Shown: positions 62,339 through 64,000 of the stretch, piece after piece
How the letters are laid out: each line of letters opens with the position of its first letter
Numbering within the stretch: position 1 is the first letter of the stretch
Origin: Natrarchaeobaculum sulfurireducens
GTDB lineage: Archaea; Halobacteriota; Halobacteria; Halobacteriales; Natrialbaceae
Assembly (NCBI RefSeq): GCF_003430825.1
Contig: NZ_CP024047.1
Coordinates: 1,116,001-1,180,000 of the forward strand
Reading direction: 5' to 3'
Length of the DNA: 64,000 bases
Program-made: the position numbers and the translations under genes
The notes under the pieces: model-generated
Told to the model about the DNA's origin: nothing
Database searches by the model: none
Seen by the model: only the letters and a program-made list of their open reading frames with translations

Positions 62339-62983
62339 TTACGCTTCGTCCGCGGACTCGTCGTCGACGGAGTGATCGTCTCCAGGCCGATCGCTCTCCT
62401 CGCTTTCGCTGGCGTTAGATCCGCTCTCGTCTTCCCCCGCCGCTGTCGACATGTCGGGACTGTCGCCGTCGTCAGGGCCATTCCCACGACTGACGTCGTC
62501 CCGCTGAACGTCGCTTACGGGCCGACCGAAAACCGTTCGGTCTTGGTCCCGAGACGACGGGCGCGAATCGCTCTCACGATCGAGAAACGACGGTCTTCTG
62601 ACCCGCTGGGTGCTGTCGGGCGGGAGCGAATCGATGTCGACCATTCCCAGGGCATCCGGAAGAGACGTGGCGTCGGATCCCCGCCGGTCACGGTCGTCGT
62701 CCCGCTCGAGTGGGGTGATCGTCGTCTTCTCTTCGACGAGTTCCTCCCAGATCTGTCGGTCGTCGTCGACCGACGCTGCAGCCGCCTCGTCGCGTCCCTT
62801 TCGGTAGGCCAGTTGAACGAAGCTACGGTCGTATGCCGTCTGTACCTGCGCCGCGAGTCGCTCGAGTTCGTCCGGCCACTCCTCGCCCAGTCGGACTGCC
62901 ACCCCGAGTGCGTACGCCCGGAGGACGACTTCGTCGCGGTCGTCGATAGTCGCCCAGTCGGTGCCGAAAGACTCCCCGTACAT
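62339..62983 (-). CDS. Conserved haloarchaeal protein of the chemotaxis cluster, disordered C-terminus
   Basis: 214 residues from the ATG at 62983 (MYGESFGTDWATIDDRDEVV). The first ~95 residues form a helical domain (RDEVVLRAYALGVAVRLGEEWPDELERLAAQVQTAYDRSFVQLAYRKGRDEAAA), then a long polar, Asp/Ser-rich tail. It starts one base after the KaiC-like ATPase gene ends, so they form an operon. I recall this as DUF7500 next to HTR-like proteins, from memory. Function unknown. Confidence 0.75.
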   Translation of the reverse strand: MYGESFGTDWATIDDRDEVVLRAYALGVAVRLGEEWPDELERLAAQVQTAYDRSFVQLAYRKGRDEAAAASVDDDRQIWEELVEEKTTITPLERDDDRDRRGSDATSLPDALGMVDIDSLPPDSTQRVRRPSFLDRESDSRPSSRDQDRTVFGRPVSDVQRDDVSRGNGPDDGDSPDMSTAAGEDESGSNASESEESDRPGDDHSVDDESADEA

Positions 62984-62984
62984 C

Positions 62985-63695
62985 TCAGACCTTGACCTTC
63001 TGATCGGGATGGACCGCGAGCCCGCGATCGGTGAACTCGATCTCGCGAATGTCACAGTCGATTTCGGTGCCGCGCATCTTGATGATCTGTATTCCACGGG
63101 TCATCCCGCCGGACTCGAGGTAGTTGTGCATGAAGATGACGCCGTGGGCGAGGTAGTGGCCGTCGGTGTAGGAGGTCGGGTCGGTCATCTCGGAGATCAA
63201 GAGGACGGTCGCATCGGCACGTTTGAGCTTCGTCAGGAACTTCACGAGGGCGTTCAGGTCATCGGAGAAATAATACTCGAGCAACATTGTCGAGTCGATC
63301 ACGAGGCGGTCGACGCCGCGGGACTCGATGAACGCGACGAGCTGATTCGCGAGGTTGTCGACGTTCGAGGGGAACTCGCCGCTCGAGCGCGAGGACGACG
63401 AGAGGAGCCGCTGGGCGTCGCTGTCGAAGACGTTGAGCACTTTCACGTGCCCGGAACTAACCGCCCGATCGAAACCGAACTCGTAGTTGGCCATATCGGA
63501 GACGATCTCCGCTTCTGACTCGTGTAAGGTCAGAAAGAGTGTCGTCTCGCCGTCGATCGCACCCTGGGTAACGAACTGAGAGCAAAACGTCGTCTTCCCG
63601 CTTCCTGGCGGGCCGCTGATGACGTAGAGCCGATCTTTCAAAATGCCGCCATCGACAAGCGCATCGAACCCCGGTACGCCCGTAGTAATTCGCAT
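62985..63695 (-). CDS. KaiC/RAD55-family ATPase (HTR-like protein)
   Basis: 236 residues from the ATG at 63695 (MRITTGVPGFDALVDGGILK). Single RecA-like domain: Walker A GPPGSGKTTFCSQF, GAIDGETTLFLTLHESEAE, Walker B RLVIDSTMLLEYYF, and VLLISEMTDPTSYTDGHYLAHGVIFM. Annotated in related genomes as HTR-like protein or RAD55-family ATPase beside che genes. It resembles the archaellum ATPase-regulator ArlH in fold, but its position suggests signalling. It leads an operon with the gene downstream. Confidence 0.88.
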   Translation of the reverse strand: MRITTGVPGFDALVDGGILKDRLYVISGPPGSGKTTFCSQFVTQGAIDGETTLFLTLHESEAEIVSDMANYEFGFDRAVSSGHVKVLNVFDSDAQRLLSSSSRSSGEFPSNVDNLANQLVAFIESRGVDRLVIDSTMLLEYYFSDDLNALVKFLTKLKRADATVLLISEMTDPTSYTDGHYLAHGVIFMHNYLESGGMTRGIQIIKMRGTEIDCDIREIEFTDRGLAVHPDQKVKV

Positions 63696-63893
63696 TGTCG
63701 ACAACCATGACTGTCCCGGGTAAATATATTCTGGGCTCTCGCCGACACTTCTGTGAGTGGACGCCTCCTCTGTCAGCGAGACAGCGGCCCACCGTAGTCG
63801 GAGCTGAGGCCCGACCGTTTTCGAGGAGGGTGCTAGCTCTATGAAACCTGACCTTTCGTAACGGCCAAGCGGGTCCACGTCTTCTCTCACGCT

Positions 63894-64000
63894 ATGAACT
63901 TCGCGCCGGGAGCCTGGAAGTACGCTATCGTTCCGCTGCTCGCAGCGCCGTTTGCAGTCATCTACAGCGTCGCTGCGGGCCTCCTCTCGCTCGCACTCGG
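63894..64000 (+). CDS. Start of a probable phosphatidylserine/archaetidylserine decarboxylase (truncated by window end)
   Basis: The ATG at 63894 begins MNFAPGAWKYAIVPLLAAPF and continues in frame to the window edge with a hydrophobic run (AVIYSVAAGLLSLALG). This beginning is what I recall for haloarchaeal Asd/PSD enzymes. The catalytic part lies outside the window, so the call rests on about 35 residues. Confidence 0.6.
   Translation, partial: MNFAPGAWKYAIVPLLAAPFAVIYSVAAGLLSLAL

Overview
The window is from a haloarchaeon (class Halobacteria). Proteins are strongly acidic, chromosomal parts are GC-rich with very frequent CTCGAG, and gene families are typical of the group (halocyanin-like cupredoxin, two-CheW/ParA/CheB/CheA block, DUF-type membrane regulators, L7Ae-S28e-L24e-NDK operon). 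Genus cannot be fixed from the sequence; a Natrinema/Haloterrigena-like genome is a guess.

Layout. (1) 1-5.2 kb is ordinary chromosome: the end of a secreted Ig/PKD-like protein, small conserved genes, an internally deleted TnpB-type element, a membrane protein, a lipoprotein, and a selenium-binding-protein/ferredoxin pair. (2) 5.29-43.85 kb is a genomic island. An exact 41-bp direct repeat of the 3' half of tRNA-Glu(CTC) lies at 5291-5331 and again inside the intact tRNA-Glu at 43807-43881, and a tyrosine integrase gene sits just inside the tRNA end. A second, shorter tRNA-Glu fragment at 5182 points to an older integration at the same site. (3) 43.9-64 kb is chromosome again: an MBL hydrolase, superoxide dismutase, ribosomal proteins and NDK, TmcA, an SDR, membrane proteins, the cupredoxin, and the chemotaxis cluster (two CheW, ParA, CheB, CheA, a KaiC/RAD55-like ATPase), ending in the start of a probable phosphatidylserine/archaetidylserine decarboxylase.

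The island carries, in order: an IS110 element; an AT-rich block with three overlapping genes (two unknown proteins, one with a nuclease-like motif, and a CDC48-type AAA+ ATPase) plus a convergent fourth gene; a stand-alone tyrosine recombinase; regulators and a hydrolase; exonuclease VII (xseA with a C-terminal membrane anchor, plus xseB); a Cas4-like nuclease with a partner gene; a four-gene operon with two tyrosine recombinases; an IS630 and an IS5 element; and a complete type I-D CRISPR-Cas locus. The cas genes (csa3 divergent from cas6-cas10d-csc2-csc1-cas3-cas4-cas1-cas2) lie between two outward-facing arrays with 47 and 34 spacers. The arrays have different repeats (29/37 identical) but leaders of equal length sharing a three-half-site motif with identical spacing. 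An internal Shine-Dalgarno and ATG in cas10d match the expected Cas11d small-subunit start.

The CRISPR system, ExoVII, the Cas4-like nuclease and the AAA+ operon together make this a mobile, probably defensive island. The AAA+/nuclease-like operon is the best candidate for an undescribed system; its role is inferred from context and motifs only.
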